Shown here piece after piece: positions 28,289-36,778 of a stretch of 64,000 bases of DNA. Under the pieces are notes generated by a model, which did no database searches, had not been told where the DNA came from, and saw only the letters and a list, made by a program, of their open reading frames with translations. A program made the position numbers and the translations under genes. Position 1 is the first letter of the stretch, and each line of letters opens with the position of its first letter. Origin of the DNA: Elioraea tepidiphila DSM 17972 (GTDB lineage: Bacteria; Pseudomonadota; Alphaproteobacteria; Acetobacterales; Acetobacteraceae); assembly GCF_000378465.1 (NCBI RefSeq), contig NZ_KB899914.1, positions 1 through 64,000 of the forward strand, in the 5' to 3' direction.

Positions 28289-28687
28289 ATGGCGGACGAG
28301 GACGACGTTCCCGAACTCGGCATCTCCACGGAAACCGTCTGCTGGGTGATCGCGCGTGCGCGCGCCTTCGACGCCAAGGAGGCGGGCGATGGCGACGCCG
28401 ACCCGGACGATGACGATCCCGAGGCGCATCTGCTCGAGGAGGAGGGCGACACGATCGCCGAGGAGCTCCGTGACGCGATCGCCGAGATGAACGAGGACGA
28501 GCAGGCCGCGCTGATCGCGCTCGCCTGGATCGGCCGCGGCGAGTTCGATGTCTCGGAGTGGGACGAGGCCGTGCGTACCGCCAAGGAGCGCAACCTGCGC
28601 AATGCCGATGACTACCTGGTCGGCATGCCGCTGCTGGGCGACTATCTGGAGGAGGGGCTGTCGGCGTTCGGGCTTTCGTGCGACTGA
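28289..28687 (+). CDS. DUF3775 domain protein
   Basis: A 132-residue acidic cytosolic protein. It has the DUF3775 layout: LGISTETVCWVIARARAFDAK at the N-terminus, an Asp/Glu-rich segment (residues 34-52), then DTIAEELRDAIAEMNEDEQAALIALAWIGRG and the AKERNLRNADDYLVGMPLLGDYLEEGL end. Function is unknown. It follows cytochrome c by 9 bases and overlaps the sirtuin gene by 10, so the four genes may be cotranscribed. Confidence 0.85.
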   Translation: MADEDDVPELGISTETVCWVIARARAFDAKEAGDGDADPDDDDPEAHLLEEEGDTIAEELRDAIAEMNEDEQAALIALAWIGRGEFDVSEWDEAVRTAKERNLRNADDYLVGMPLLGDYLEEGLSAFGLSCD

Positions 28688-29391
28688 TCCCGCGCGATGC
28701 GTCGATCGTGGTGCTGACCGGGGCGGGCATCTCGCGCGAGAGCGGCCTCGCCACCTTCCGCGACGCCGACGGCATCTGGGCCAAGGTGCGCATCGAGGAC
28801 GTCGCCACGCCGGAGGCGTTCGCGCGCGACCCGGCCCGGGTGCACGCTTTCTACAATGCGCGGCGGCGGCAGATCACCGATCCGCACGTGCAGCCGAACG
28901 CGGCGCATCACGCGGTCGCGCGGCTGTCCCATGACTGGCCCGGGGGCGTGACCGTCGTGACGCAGAACGTCGATGACCTGCACGATCGTGCCGGCACCGC
29001 GAACCTGATCCACATGCACGGCGAGCTCGCCAAGGCGCGTTGCCGGTTGTGCGGCGCGGTGATGCCGTGGCGCGAGGACCTCTCGGTCGAGACGCCGTGC
29101 CCGTCCTGCGGCCAGGCCGGCGGAATGCGGCCGCACGTGGTGTGGTTCGGCGAGATGCCGCTAGCCATGGAGCAGATCGGCGCGGCCCTCGACCGCTGCG
29201 GGCTGTTCGTTTCGATCGGCACCTCGGGCGCGGTCTATCCGGCGGCCGGGTTCGTCGCCGAGGTGCGCGGGCGCGCGCGCACGGTGGAGCTCAACCTGGA
29301 ACCGAGCGAAGGCAGCCACCTGTTCGACGAGGCGATCCATGGGCGGGCGACTGAAGTCGTACCCGCGTTCGTGGCCCGCTTGATGGGCTAG
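28678..29391 (+). CDS. cobB: NAD-dependent protein deacylase (sirtuin, CobB type)
   Basis: A 237-residue class III sirtuin. The NAD loop is LTGAGISRESGLATFRD (13-29), TQNVDDLH is at 95-102, the catalytic His114 is in HMHGEL, and the zinc site is C122/C125 and C141/C144. Tyr59 and Arg62 in AFYNARRR correspond to the Y-x-x-R pair that allows removal of succinyl and malonyl groups. The start is GTG at 28678; the conserved core begins 10 residues in. Probable substrates include acyl-CoA synthetases and other metabolic enzymes (inference). Confidence 0.93.
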   Translation: MRLIPRDASIVVLTGAGISRESGLATFRDADGIWAKVRIEDVATPEAFARDPARVHAFYNARRRQITDPHVQPNAAHHAVARLSHDWPGGVTVVTQNVDDLHDRAGTANLIHMHGELAKARCRLCGAVMPWREDLSVETPCPSCGQAGGMRPHVVWFGEMPLAMEQIGAALDRCGLFVSIGTSGAVYPAAGFVAEVRGRARTVELNLEPSEGSHLFDEAIHGRATEVVPAFVARLMG

Positions 29392-29477
29392 CGGTACGGC
29401 GGAGCCGGCGCGCAGAGCGTCCGCGACCAGGGACGCACACGATAGCGCTTGGCCTTGCCTCAGCCGCGAAAGCGTCG

Positions 29478-29502
29478 TGGGGGGACCACGCTGGTCCCCC
29501 CA
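29478..29502. terminator. Bidirectional hairpin, related to repeat module C
   Basis: A perfect 11-bp stem TGGGGGGACCA/TGGTCCCCCCA with a CGC loop lies between the convergent sirtuin and EF-G genes. Its core is the same as hairpin C of the composite repeat, and the C-rich text AGCCCCCCCTGCACC after it also matches the repeat. Confidence 0.65.
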
Positions 29503-29517
29503 GCCCCCCCTGCACCT

Positions 29518-31524
29518 TCAGCCCGCCGCCGCCGCGCGCGCCGCGGCCGCGCCCTGCACCTCGGCGAGGTGGTCGAACCGATGCACGTAGGTGCCGAGGC
29601 CCATGCTCATCGACCGGAGTTCGATGATCATGCCGTGCAGCTCGGCCGCCGGCACCAGCGCCTGCACCTCGTCCCAGCCGGGCCAGCCCTCACGCTCGGA
29701 GTAGCCCAGGATCTGGCCGCGACGCTCCGACAGAAGCCGCTGCGCCGCCGCCGTAAACCCGTTCGGCACATACATCGACACGTGGTGGATCGGTTCGAGC
29801 AACACCGGCCCCGCCGCCGCCAGTCCTTCCTGCATCGCCATCCGCGTCGCAGTCGCGAACGCCATGTCGCTGCTGTCCACCGAGTGGAACCCGCCATCGA
29901 CCAGCGTCACCGCGATGTCCACCACCGGATGGCCGAGCGGCCCCTTGCGCGTCGACTCCTCGGCCGACTCGCCGACCGCCGGGATGAACCGCCGCGGCAC
30001 CACGCCGCCGACGATCTTGTCGATGAAGGCGAACCCCTCGCCGCGGCCGCGCGGCTCGATCTCGAGCGTCACGTCCGCGAACTGGCCGTGCCCGCCGGTC
30101 TGGCGCTTCAGCCGCGCATGCTGGCGCACCGGCCGACGGATCGTCTCGCGATAGGGCGTGCGCGGCTTCGCGACCGTCACCTTCACCCCATGCGCCTTGC
30201 CCAGCCGCGCCACCGCCGTCTGCAGATGGATGTCGCCCTGGCCCTCGATCAGGATCTGGCCGAGCTCCGCGTCCTGCGTCACCGACAGCGACGGGTCCTC
30301 CTCCATCAGCTTGCCGAGCGCGGCGGTCAGCCGCACATCATCCTTGCGGTCCTCGGTCGCGACCGCGAGCGCATGCACGGGCGGCAGCGGCGCAGGGAAC
30401 GGCAACTGCGCGGTATCCTTGCCCGTCGAGATCGTTCTGCCGGTGGCGAGCCCCTCCAGCCGGCCGAGCGCCACCACGTCGCCCGACGCCGCCTCCGGCA
30501 CCTTCTCCGCCTCCAGGCCCGGGAAGCGCGTGATCCCGCCGAGCCGCGTGCCCTCCAGCGTGGTGCCGTCCTTCAGCGGGCCACGCCAGATGCGCGCATA
30601 GGAGAGCTTGCCGCCATGGCCGGTGTGCACGCTCTTGAAGATCTGCGCGACCGGCCCCTCCAACGCCGGATCGAGCCCGCGCCGGGCGGCGGTCTCGACG
30701 ACATCGGGCGCGTCATGGCGCAGCGCCTTCCACAGCCGCCGCACGCCCCCGCCCCGCTCGGCGCAGCCGAGCAGCACGGCATCCACCGCGCCGGCGACGA
30801 GGTCCTGGTGCATCACGCGGTAGAGGTCCTCAGGGGTCGCGACCGAGTCCTCGATCAGCTTCTCCAGCAGCGCGTCGTCGTGATCGGCCAGCGTCTCGGC
30901 GAGCACGGTGCGCGCCTCGCGCTCGCGCTCGACCACCGCCTCCGGCATGCGGATCAACTCTGACGGCTCTCCGCGCCGGTAGCGATAGGCGCGCTCGCTG
31001 ACGAGATCGACATACCCGGTGATCTCCTCGCCCTCGCGGATCGGCACCTGGCGCAGCACCAGCGGCCGGCGCGACTGCGTCTGCAACGCCTCCATCGTTT
31101 CGCGCACGCTGCTCTCGGCCATGGTGTCGATCTTGTTGACGAACACCAGGCATGGCACGCCCTGCTCCTCGAGCATGCGGAACACGGGGGCGAGGCCCAG
31201 CGCGCGGGTGGGGTCCGGCTCGCAGACCAGGACCGCCATGTCGGCGATGGCGAGCGCGCTCGCCGCCTCATGGGCGAACTCGACCGAGCCCGGGCAGTCG
31301 AGCAAGGCGAAGCTCTCGCCGAGATAGGTACAGTGGCCGAGCCGGGTCTCGGTGCCCATGGTGCGGTCGCGCGCCTCGGTCGGGCGCTTGAGCGGCGAGC
31401 CGGCGGCGGCGAGCATCGCCTCGAACAGCGTGGATTTCCCCGCCCCCTGCGGGCCGACCAGCGCGATCGCGCGCGGCCCGTGCCGGCCAGTGCCGTTGGG
31501 GGCGGGGGTGTCTTTCTCTGGCAT
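29518..31524 (-). CDS. Elongation factor G paralogue (EF-G-like GTPase)
   Basis: A 668-residue translational GTPase related to EF-G and shorter than canonical EF-G (about 690-700). Motifs: P-loop GPQGAGKST (24-32), G3 LLDCPGSVEF (75-83) and NKID (130-133); domains II-V follow with TGGHGQFADVTLEIEP and the PMSMGLGTYVH-like end. Canonical EF-G has DTPGHVDF with the catalytic His; here the His position is Ser80. This marks the EF-G-like group found alongside true EF-G in alphaproteobacteria, so this is not the housekeeping fusA of the str operon. The role may be a specialised ribosome function; it is unknown here. Confidence 0.85.
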   Translation of the reverse strand: MPEKDTPAPNGTGRHGPRAIALVGPQGAGKSTLFEAMLAAAGSPLKRPTEARDRTMGTETRLGHCTYLGESFALLDCPGSVEFAHEAASALAIADMAVLVCEPDPTRALGLAPVFRMLEEQGVPCLVFVNKIDTMAESSVRETMEALQTQSRRPLVLRQVPIREGEEITGYVDLVSERAYRYRRGEPSELIRMPEAVVEREREARTVLAETLADHDDALLEKLIEDSVATPEDLYRVMHQDLVAGAVDAVLLGCAERGGGVRRLWKALRHDAPDVVETAARRGLDPALEGPVAQIFKSVHTGHGGKLSYARIWRGPLKDGTTLEGTRLGGITRFPGLEAEKVPEAASGDVVALGRLEGLATGRTISTGKDTAQLPFPAPLPPVHALAVATEDRKDDVRLTAALGKLMEEDPSLSVTQDAELGQILIEGQGDIHLQTAVARLGKAHGVKVTVAKPRTPYRETIRRPVRQHARLKRQTGGHGQFADVTLEIEPRGRGEGFAFIDKIVGGVVPRRFIPAVGESAEESTRKGPLGHPVVDIAVTLVDGGFHSVDSSDMAFATATRMAMQEGLAAAGPVLLEPIHHVSMYVPNGFTAAAQRLLSERRGQILGYSEREGWPGWDEVQALVPAAELHGMIIELRSMSMGLGTYVHRFDHLAEVQGAAAARAAAAG

Positions 31525-31657
31525 CTGCGGCGTCTCCCCGGCCGCTTGTGCGCGCGGCCTGTCCCGAGGTTACGGGGCGCCCGCCATCCCGCCAGGGGAC
31601 GGAGGGTCGCCCCTCCGCCGCCAACTCTACCCGTCCTGGCGCCGAGCGCGACCGGAA

Positions 31658-32782
31658 TCAGCGCGGCGGCGCGAGGCGCTGCCAGGCCGCCACCGCACCG
31701 GCGAGCGTGCCATGCCCGATCTCCGGCGTGCCGAGGCGGTTCGCGCGCACCGGCTCATTCGGCACCTGGTTGGCGATCCAGCGGTCGGAGAGCCGCACGA
31801 TCAGCGCCACGTCCTGGTCGGCGACCGCGTCCATGTCGAGGGCGGCGAGCACCGCGTGCGGCGGATCGGCATTGGCGAGCCCGGGATTCGGATTCATCCG
31901 CACGACCGGCCCGTCCTCTACCGGATCGGCCGGGTTGGTCGGCAGCCTGCCCCCCAGCATGATGTGCGCGTGCAGCGGCGCAGAGTTCGGCGGCTCCTTC
32001 AGGATCGCGCGCAGCATGTAGCCGACCTCGACGCCGAGGCGTCGGAGCTTGAGCCCCATGTCCTCGGAGGGCGGGGCGAGCGGTTTCTCGCGACCGTCCA
32101 CGCGCGCCGTGCCGAGCGAGAGCAGCGCGATCTCGCCGGGCCGCCAGCCATAGCCGAGCGCCTCGACTGCGGCGATCGCGGCGGGGCAGTTCCACCCGGC
32201 GATCGCGCCGTCCCAGTAGGTGCCGCCGCCGAACCGCGCGGCATCGTCGAAATAGAGGACCGGCGCGTTCGAGCTCGCGTGGATCGCCTCGGCCAGCGAC
32301 GCGGAGGGCCGGCGCGGCGGCGGCTCGAACGCGGCCGAGGGGGAACTGAGATCCGACCGGAACAGCACGCCGCGCTGCGCCGGGAGGTCGTAGGCGCAGA
32401 TCAGCAGATGCGGCAGAAGCCTGCCGCGATTGCCCGCGCGCGAGCCGACCTCCGGCAGCGGCTTGTCCCACGGTCCCAGGATCGCGCGCAGCCCGGCGAG
32501 CTTGCCGGTCGCGGCGTAGCGGCCAGGCCAGATGCCCGGCGCGGCGAAGATGCTCCGGCGCTTCGCCTGATCGAGGAACAGGCCGAGCAGCTCTTCGAGC
32601 GTCAGGTCCATCAGCAGCCCGCCCAGCACCAGAGACCCGCCCGAGTTCGCAGCGGCGAGGTCGAACTCGGCCAGCACGTCATGGCCGCGCGCCGACAGCC
32701 CGTAGAGATTGATGAGGGCGCGCACCTGGATCAGCGCCCAGGCGCCGCCGCCGTCGAGGCTGAGGATACGGTGCCGTGTCAT
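31658..32782 (-). CDS. Patatin-like phospholipase family protein
   Basis: A 374-residue acyl hydrolase of the patatin family. The oxyanion loop is SLDGGGAW (8-15), the nucleophile Ser47 is in AANSGGS (family consensus G-x-S-x-G, here with Ala-Asn before the Ser), and the catalytic Asp191 is in YWDGAIAG. Family members cleave fatty acids from lipids. No signal peptide is seen. The ATG at 32782 opens at the conserved RHRILSLDGGG; the upstream extension to 32896 is unrelated. Confidence 0.85.
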   Translation of the reverse strand: MTRHRILSLDGGGAWALIQVRALINLYGLSARGHDVLAEFDLAAANSGGSLVLGGLLMDLTLEELLGLFLDQAKRRSIFAAPGIWPGRYAATGKLAGLRAILGPWDKPLPEVGSRAGNRGRLLPHLLICAYDLPAQRGVLFRSDLSSPSAAFEPPPRRPSASLAEAIHASSNAPVLYFDDAARFGGGTYWDGAIAGWNCPAAIAAVEALGYGWRPGEIALLSLGTARVDGREKPLAPPSEDMGLKLRRLGVEVGYMLRAILKEPPNSAPLHAHIMLGGRLPTNPADPVEDGPVVRMNPNPGLANADPPHAVLAALDMDAVADQDVALIVRLSDRWIANQVPNEPVRANRLGTPEIGHGTLAGAVAAWQRLAPPR

Positions 32783-32907
32783 CGCCGTTCGCCTCCCGGA
32801 TGGTTGCGCTCCTGATGCTGCGTCGTCATGACGTTGCGCTGCAACCCGCTTGACGAGGGCGGGCGCGCGGGGGACACCGCACGCGCCGCAGGACAAGGAG
32901 AGGTTGG

Positions 32908-33771
32908 ATGGACGCGGTGTCGCGCGCGACCGCGATCGGTGCGCTGGCGGTCGTGCTGTGGTCGACGCTCGCGCTCCTGACGGTGCTCGCCGTGGGCGTG
33001 CCGCCGTTGCAACTCGTCGCGATGACCTTCGCGATCGCGGGCACGGTCGGGATTGCCGCGCGTGCGCTACGCAGCGGCGGCAGGACGAAACGCTCCGTGC
33101 CGGTCGGGGCCTGGGTCCTCGGCGTGGCGGGGCTGTTCGGCTATCACGCCTTCTACTTCGCCGCCTTGGCGCTCGCGCCCGCGGTCGAGGCGAACCTGAT
33201 CAACTATCTCTGGCCGCTGCTGATCGTGCTGTTCGCCGGTCTGCTGCCGGGCCAGCGGCTGGGTGCGCGGCATCTCGTCGGCGCGGCGCTCGGCCTCGGC
33301 GGCTGCGCGCTCGCGATCGGCGGCGGTGCCGGGTTCGATGCCGCGCATCTTCCGGGCTATGCCTGCGCGCTCGGCGCGGCTCTCGCGTGGTCGGGATACT
33401 CGGTGCTGAACCGTCGCTTCGGCGAGGTACCGTCGGATGCGGTGGCCGGATTCTGCCTTGTGACGGCGCTGCTCGCCGCCGTCGTCCATCTCGCCTTCGA
33501 GACGACGCGCTGGCCCGAGGGCGGCGCCTGGGTCGCGGTGCTGGGGCTCGGGCTCGGCCCGGTCGGGCTCGCGTTCTTCGTCTGGGATCACGGGGTCAAG
33601 CACGGCGATCTGCGCCTGCTCGGCGTACTCGCCTATTTCGCGCCCGTGTTCTCGACGCTCTGGCTGGTCCTCGCCGGCCGGGCCGAGGGCGGCATTGCGC
33701 TCTGGGTCGGCTGTGCCCTGGTGGTCGCCGGCGCGCTGGTCGCGACGGGGCTCAGAACCGCAGGTCGCTGA
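32908..33771 (+). CDS. DMT-superfamily transporter (EamA domains, exporter)
   Basis: A 287-residue membrane protein with about ten predicted helices in two EamA repeats. Recognisable parts are VLWSTLALLTVLAVGVPPLQ in the first helix, AFYFAALALAPAVEANLINYLWPLLIVLFA, and the second-repeat LAYFAPVFSTLWLVLAGRAE. The pattern resembles YddG-type aromatic amino acid exporters. An AGGAGAGG site precedes the ATG. It is divergent from the patatin gene, and its 3' end overlaps the DUF3574 gene by 20 bases. Confidence 0.85.
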   Translation: MDAVSRATAIGALAVVLWSTLALLTVLAVGVPPLQLVAMTFAIAGTVGIAARALRSGGRTKRSVPVGAWVLGVAGLFGYHAFYFAALALAPAVEANLINYLWPLLIVLFAGLLPGQRLGARHLVGAALGLGGCALAIGGGAGFDAAHLPGYACALGAALAWSGYSVLNRRFGEVPSDAVAGFCLVTALLAAVVHLAFETTRWPEGGAWVAVLGLGLGPVGLAFFVWDHGVKHGDLRLLGVLAYFAPVFSTLWLVLAGRAEGGIALWVGCALVVAGALVATGLRTAGR

Positions 33772-34120
33772 CCGGAAGCTCGACGCGCAGCACCGATTGC
33801 TGGCCGAAGCGCTCGGCCCAGGCGCGTGCCACCGCCTCGACGGGTCCGCGCTCGCCCGACGGATGCAGCACGATGAGCACCAGTGTGGGTTCGGTGATCG
33901 TGCGGCCGGTCCCGGTGTCGCGCCAGCCGCCGGTGCCGGCGATCAGGGTGAACCCGGCCGGCAGATGCCGCGCGACCGTGTCGGCGACAAAGACCTCGAC
34001 CGCGCGGTCATCGACCACACCTCCAGCCGGGATCGCGCGGCCGAGATAGAGCGTGGTCTGCACATGCGTTGGCGGAGCGGCGCAGGAAGCGAGCAGAGCC
34101 GCGAGCGCCAGCGCCCTCAC
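33752..34120 (-). CDS. DUF3574 lipoprotein
   Basis: A 122-residue protein starting at a GTG (34120) that overlaps the stop of the upstream cupin gene (GTGA). The N-terminus VRALALAALLASCAAPP is a lipoprotein signal with lipobox LLASC. The body matches DUF3574: TTLYLGRAIPAGGVVDDRAVEVFVADTVARHLPAGFTL, then GRTITEPTLVLIVLHP and VEAVARAWAERFGQQSVLRVE. Function is unknown. The longer frame to 34294 has no signal and was rejected as the start. Confidence 0.8.
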   Translation of the reverse strand: MRALALAALLASCAAPPTHVQTTLYLGRAIPAGGVVDDRAVEVFVADTVARHLPAGFTLIAGTGGWRDTGTGRTITEPTLVLIVLHPSGERGPVEAVARAWAERFGQQSVLRVELPVSDLRF

Positions 34121-34563
34121 CGCGGCACCGGCCGCCAGTCGGGCGGGGCGAGCTCGAACCCCTCGAAGGTGAAGGCCGGACTGACGGTGCAGCCGACCAG
34201 CGTCCAGCGCCCGAGGCTCGCGGCGGTCTGCCACCATCCGGCTGGCACGATTCGCTGCGGCATCTGCCGGGCGCCGAGATCGGGGCCGAGCCACGTCGCC
34301 TCGGCGTCATGACCATCGGGCGACACCGTCAGCACCAGGGGCGCGCCGCCGTGCCAGTGCCAGAGCTCGGTCGCGTCCACGCGATGCCAGTGCGACGTCT
34401 CCTCGCCCTTGAGCAGGAACAGGATCGCCGTTCCCGCGCCGCGCGAGCCGTCGGCGGGCGTGTCGCGCCAGGTCTCGCGATACCAGCCGCCCTCGGGGTG
34501 CGGGGCGAGACCGAGCGCCGCGATCACCGCATCCGGATCGGTGCGGGGATCGATCAGGTTCAT
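34117..34563 (-). CDS. Cupin family protein (DUF985)
   Basis: A 148-residue single-domain cupin of the DUF985/Cupin_5 family. Signatures: LGLAPHPEGGWYRETWRD, FLLKGEETSHWHRVDATELWHWHGG with clustered His residues likely to bind a metal, and PAGWWQTAASLGRWTLVGCTVSPAFTFEGFEL at the C-terminus. The enzymatic role is not established. It lies between the GST gene (5 bases upstream) and the DUF3574 lipoprotein, probably one operon. Confidence 0.87.
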   Translation of the reverse strand: MNLIDPRTDPDAVIAALGLAPHPEGGWYRETWRDTPADGSRGAGTAILFLLKGEETSHWHRVDATELWHWHGGAPLVLTVSPDGHDAEATWLGPDLGARQMPQRIVPAGWWQTAASLGRWTLVGCTVSPAFTFEGFELAPPDWRPVPR

Positions 34564-34567
34564 CGCG

Positions 34568-35176
34568 TCACTTCGGCGCGACCGGCGCGGTCTCGACGAA
34601 GGCGCGGTGCTTCGAGGCACTCTCGAACCACACCGCGAGCTTCGGATGCGTCTCGCGCCAGGGCTCGGCGGCGAAGCGGAAATCGAGATAGCCGAGCGCG
34701 CAGCCCACCGTGATCGAGCCGATCGTGAACGGCCCCATCAGGCTGTCCGCCTCGCGCTCCAGCAGATCGAGCGTGCGCGCGATCGCATCGCGCATGCGCG
34801 CCATCGCCGCCGTCCGCGCCGCCTCCTCGGGGCGAAGGCTCTCGCCGCGCCGCGCCACCGCCGCCTCCATGATCCCGTGGCCGAGCGCGTGCAGCCTGAG
34901 CGCGGCCAGGCGCGCGCCACGCTCGGCCGGGTAGAGGGGCGGGGCCGCGCCGATCCCGTCGAGGTATTCGCAGATCAGCGGGCTGTCCATGTAGGCGATG
35001 CCGTCCGCGCCGATCAGGGTCGGGATCTTGCCGAGCGGGTTGACCGCCAGCAGGTCGGGCGGCGAGGCGTGCACATCGCACCAGACCTTCTCGATCCGGT
35101 CGTCGATGTCGCGCGCGATCGCGCAGGCCATCACCTTGCGCACGAAGGGGCTCGCCGGCGAGTGGAACAGCTTCAC
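34568..35176 (-). CDS. Glutathione S-transferase family protein
   Basis: A 202-residue GST. The N-terminal thioredoxin domain begins VKLFHSPASPFVRKVMACA, with NPLGKIPTLI (cis-Pro) and DSPLICEYLD binding the gamma-glutamyl group. The helical C-terminal domain contains FTIGSITVGCALGYLDFRF. The GTG start at 35176 is preceded by AAAGGA and sits at the expected beta-1 strand. It ends a run with gloB 13 bases upstream, a sensible pairing for glutathione-linked detoxification. Confidence 0.88.
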   Translation of the reverse strand: MKLFHSPASPFVRKVMACAIARDIDDRIEKVWCDVHASPPDLLAVNPLGKIPTLIGADGIAYMDSPLICEYLDGIGAAPPLYPAERGARLAALRLHALGHGIMEAAVARRGESLRPEEAARTAAMARMRDAIARTLDLLEREADSLMGPFTIGSITVGCALGYLDFRFAAEPWRETHPKLAVWFESASKHRAFVETAPVAPK

Positions 35177-35189
35177 GCGGAACGTCCTT

Positions 35190-35921
35190 TCAGCGGAAGG
35201 AATCCTTGGCCGCGCGCAGTGCCGCGAACGCGGCCGCATCGCGCGCGTGCAGGAACGGGTTCGCCGCCTTCTCGGCGCCGAGCGTCACCGGCACGGTGGG
35301 CCGCCCGGCCGCCCGCTGCGCCTCGACCTCGGCGGCGCGCGCGCGCAAGGCAGCGTTGTCGGGCTCCACCGTCAGCGCGAAACGGGCGTTGGACTGGGTG
35401 TACTCGTGCCCGCAGAGCACGAGCGTGTCGTCCGGAAGCGCGGCGAGCCGCGTCAGCGCGGCGAAGAACTCCTCGGCCGAGCCCTCGAACATCCGCCCGC
35501 AGCCGAGCGAGAACAGCGTATCGCCGCAGGCGAGCACGCCCGCCTCGGGAAAGTGATAGGCGATGTGGCCGCGCGTGTGGCCCGGCGTGTCGATCACCAC
35601 GGCCTCGCTCTCGCCGACCGCGACCGTGTCGCCCGGGCTCACCGCACGGTCAAGCGCGGGCAGGCGGTGCGCATCCGCCGCCGCGCCGATCACAGCCGCG
35701 CCATGCGCCGCCTTCAGCGCCGCCACCCCGCCGACATGATCGCCGTGATGGTGCGTCAGCAGGATGAGCGCGGGCTCCCAGCCCCGCGCCGCGAGCGCGG
35801 CCTCGACCGGTCCGTCCTCGCCGGGATCGACCACGGCGACCGTGCCGGTGGCCTCATCGCGCAGCAGCCAGACATAGTTGTCGGAGAGGGCGGGGACGGG
35901 GACGATCTCGAGACGTGCCAT
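35190..35921 (-). CDS. gloB: Hydroxyacylglutathione hydrolase (glyoxalase II)
   Basis: A 243-residue metallo-beta-lactamase fold enzyme that hydrolyses S-lactoylglutathione to lactate and glutathione. The metal motif T56-HHHGDH (His57, His59, Asp61, His62) is followed by DTPGHTRGHIAYHF and the C-terminal CGHEYTQSNARFAL and ANPFLHARD typical of GloB. Length is near the usual 255. It is divergent from a methyltransferase gene, a pairing often seen in alphaproteobacteria. Confidence 0.95.
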   Translation of the reverse strand: MARLEIVPVPALSDNYVWLLRDEATGTVAVVDPGEDGPVEAALAARGWEPALILLTHHHGDHVGGVAALKAAHGAAVIGAAADAHRLPALDRAVSPGDTVAVGESEAVVIDTPGHTRGHIAYHFPEAGVLACGDTLFSLGCGRMFEGSAEEFFAALTRLAALPDDTLVLCGHEYTQSNARFALTVEPDNAALRARAAEVEAQRAAGRPTVPVTLGAEKAANPFLHARDAAAFAALRAAKDSFR

Positions 35922-36002
35922 GGCGCGTTCCTACCACCCGCCCCTCTCCCGGCCAACCGAGCCGGCGCTGGGTTTGGGCCCAGCGCGTGCTATGAGGGCG
36001 CG

Positions 36003-36725
36003 ATGGCGGAGGATGCCGGCGCCCTCACCCGCTTCTACGCCTCGCCGCACGGCAAGGTGGTGACCACCACGCTGCGGACGAGGCTGCGCGCGCTCTGGCC
36101 GGTCGTTCCGGGGACGCGCACGCTTGGGCTCGGCTATGCGTTGCCCTATCTGCGCGTCTGGCGCACCGAGCCGCGCGACCGCACGGTCGCCTGCCTGCCG
36201 GTGCAGATGGGGCCCGCACGCTGGCCGCGCCACCGGCCGAACCTCGCCTGCGTGGCCGAGGAGGACCGGCTGCCGTTTCCTGACCTCCATTTCGATCGCG
36301 TTCTGATGGTGCATGCGCTGGAACACGCCGGTCAGACGCGGCGGATGCTGCGCGAGGCGTGGCGGGTGCTCAAGGACGACGGGCGGCTGATCGTGGTGGT
36401 GCCGAACCGCACCGGCTGGTGGGCCTATGCCGAGCGTACGCCCTTCGGCCATGGCCGCCCGTTCTCGGCCGATCAGCTCGCGCGGCTGCTGGAGGCGACG
36501 ATGTTCCGCGCGCTCCGTCGCGACGGCGCGCTCTACCTGCCGCCCTTCGCCTGGCGGCCACTGCTCCGCACGGCCGGCGCCTGGGAGCGGCTCGGCCGGC
36601 GGCTCGGCCCGCGCCTCGCCGGTGTCGTCATCGTCGAGGCGTCAAAGGACATGTACGCCGCCATCCCGGCAGCCGAGGCAGCGCCCGCGCGCAGGCGCGT
36701 GATGACTGCGGTGGACAGCGGCTGA
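36003..36725 (+). CDS. Class I SAM-dependent methyltransferase
   Basis: A 240-residue protein of the methyltransferase type 11 kind. The SAM loop is a divergent TLGLGYALPYLRVW; EEDRLPFPDLHFDRVLMVHALEHA and AWRVLKDDGRLIVVVPNR are the standard motifs II-III. The substrate is unknown. The ATG at 36003 is just after the divergent promoter region with gloB. It is a conserved neighbour of gloB in this bacterial class. Confidence 0.82.
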   Translation: MAEDAGALTRFYASPHGKVVTTTLRTRLRALWPVVPGTRTLGLGYALPYLRVWRTEPRDRTVACLPVQMGPARWPRHRPNLACVAEEDRLPFPDLHFDRVLMVHALEHAGQTRRMLREAWRVLKDDGRLIVVVPNRTGWWAYAERTPFGHGRPFSADQLARLLEATMFRALRRDGALYLPPFAWRPLLRTAGAWERLGRRLGPRLAGVVIVEASKDMYAAIPAAEAAPARRRVMTAVDSG

Positions 36726-36735
36726 AAGGCGGTGA

Positions 36736-36759
36736 CGGCCGGCCCCGCCGGGCCGGCCG
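36736..36759. terminator. Bidirectional hairpin between methyltransferase and PRC-barrel genes
   Basis: A perfect 10-bp stem CGGCCGGCCC/GGGCCGGCCG with a 4-base loop starts 11 bases after the methyltransferase stop and ends 19 bases before the stop of the convergent PRC-barrel gene. Confidence 0.6.
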
Positions 36760-36778
36760 CCTGCCGCGCCTGCCGCGA

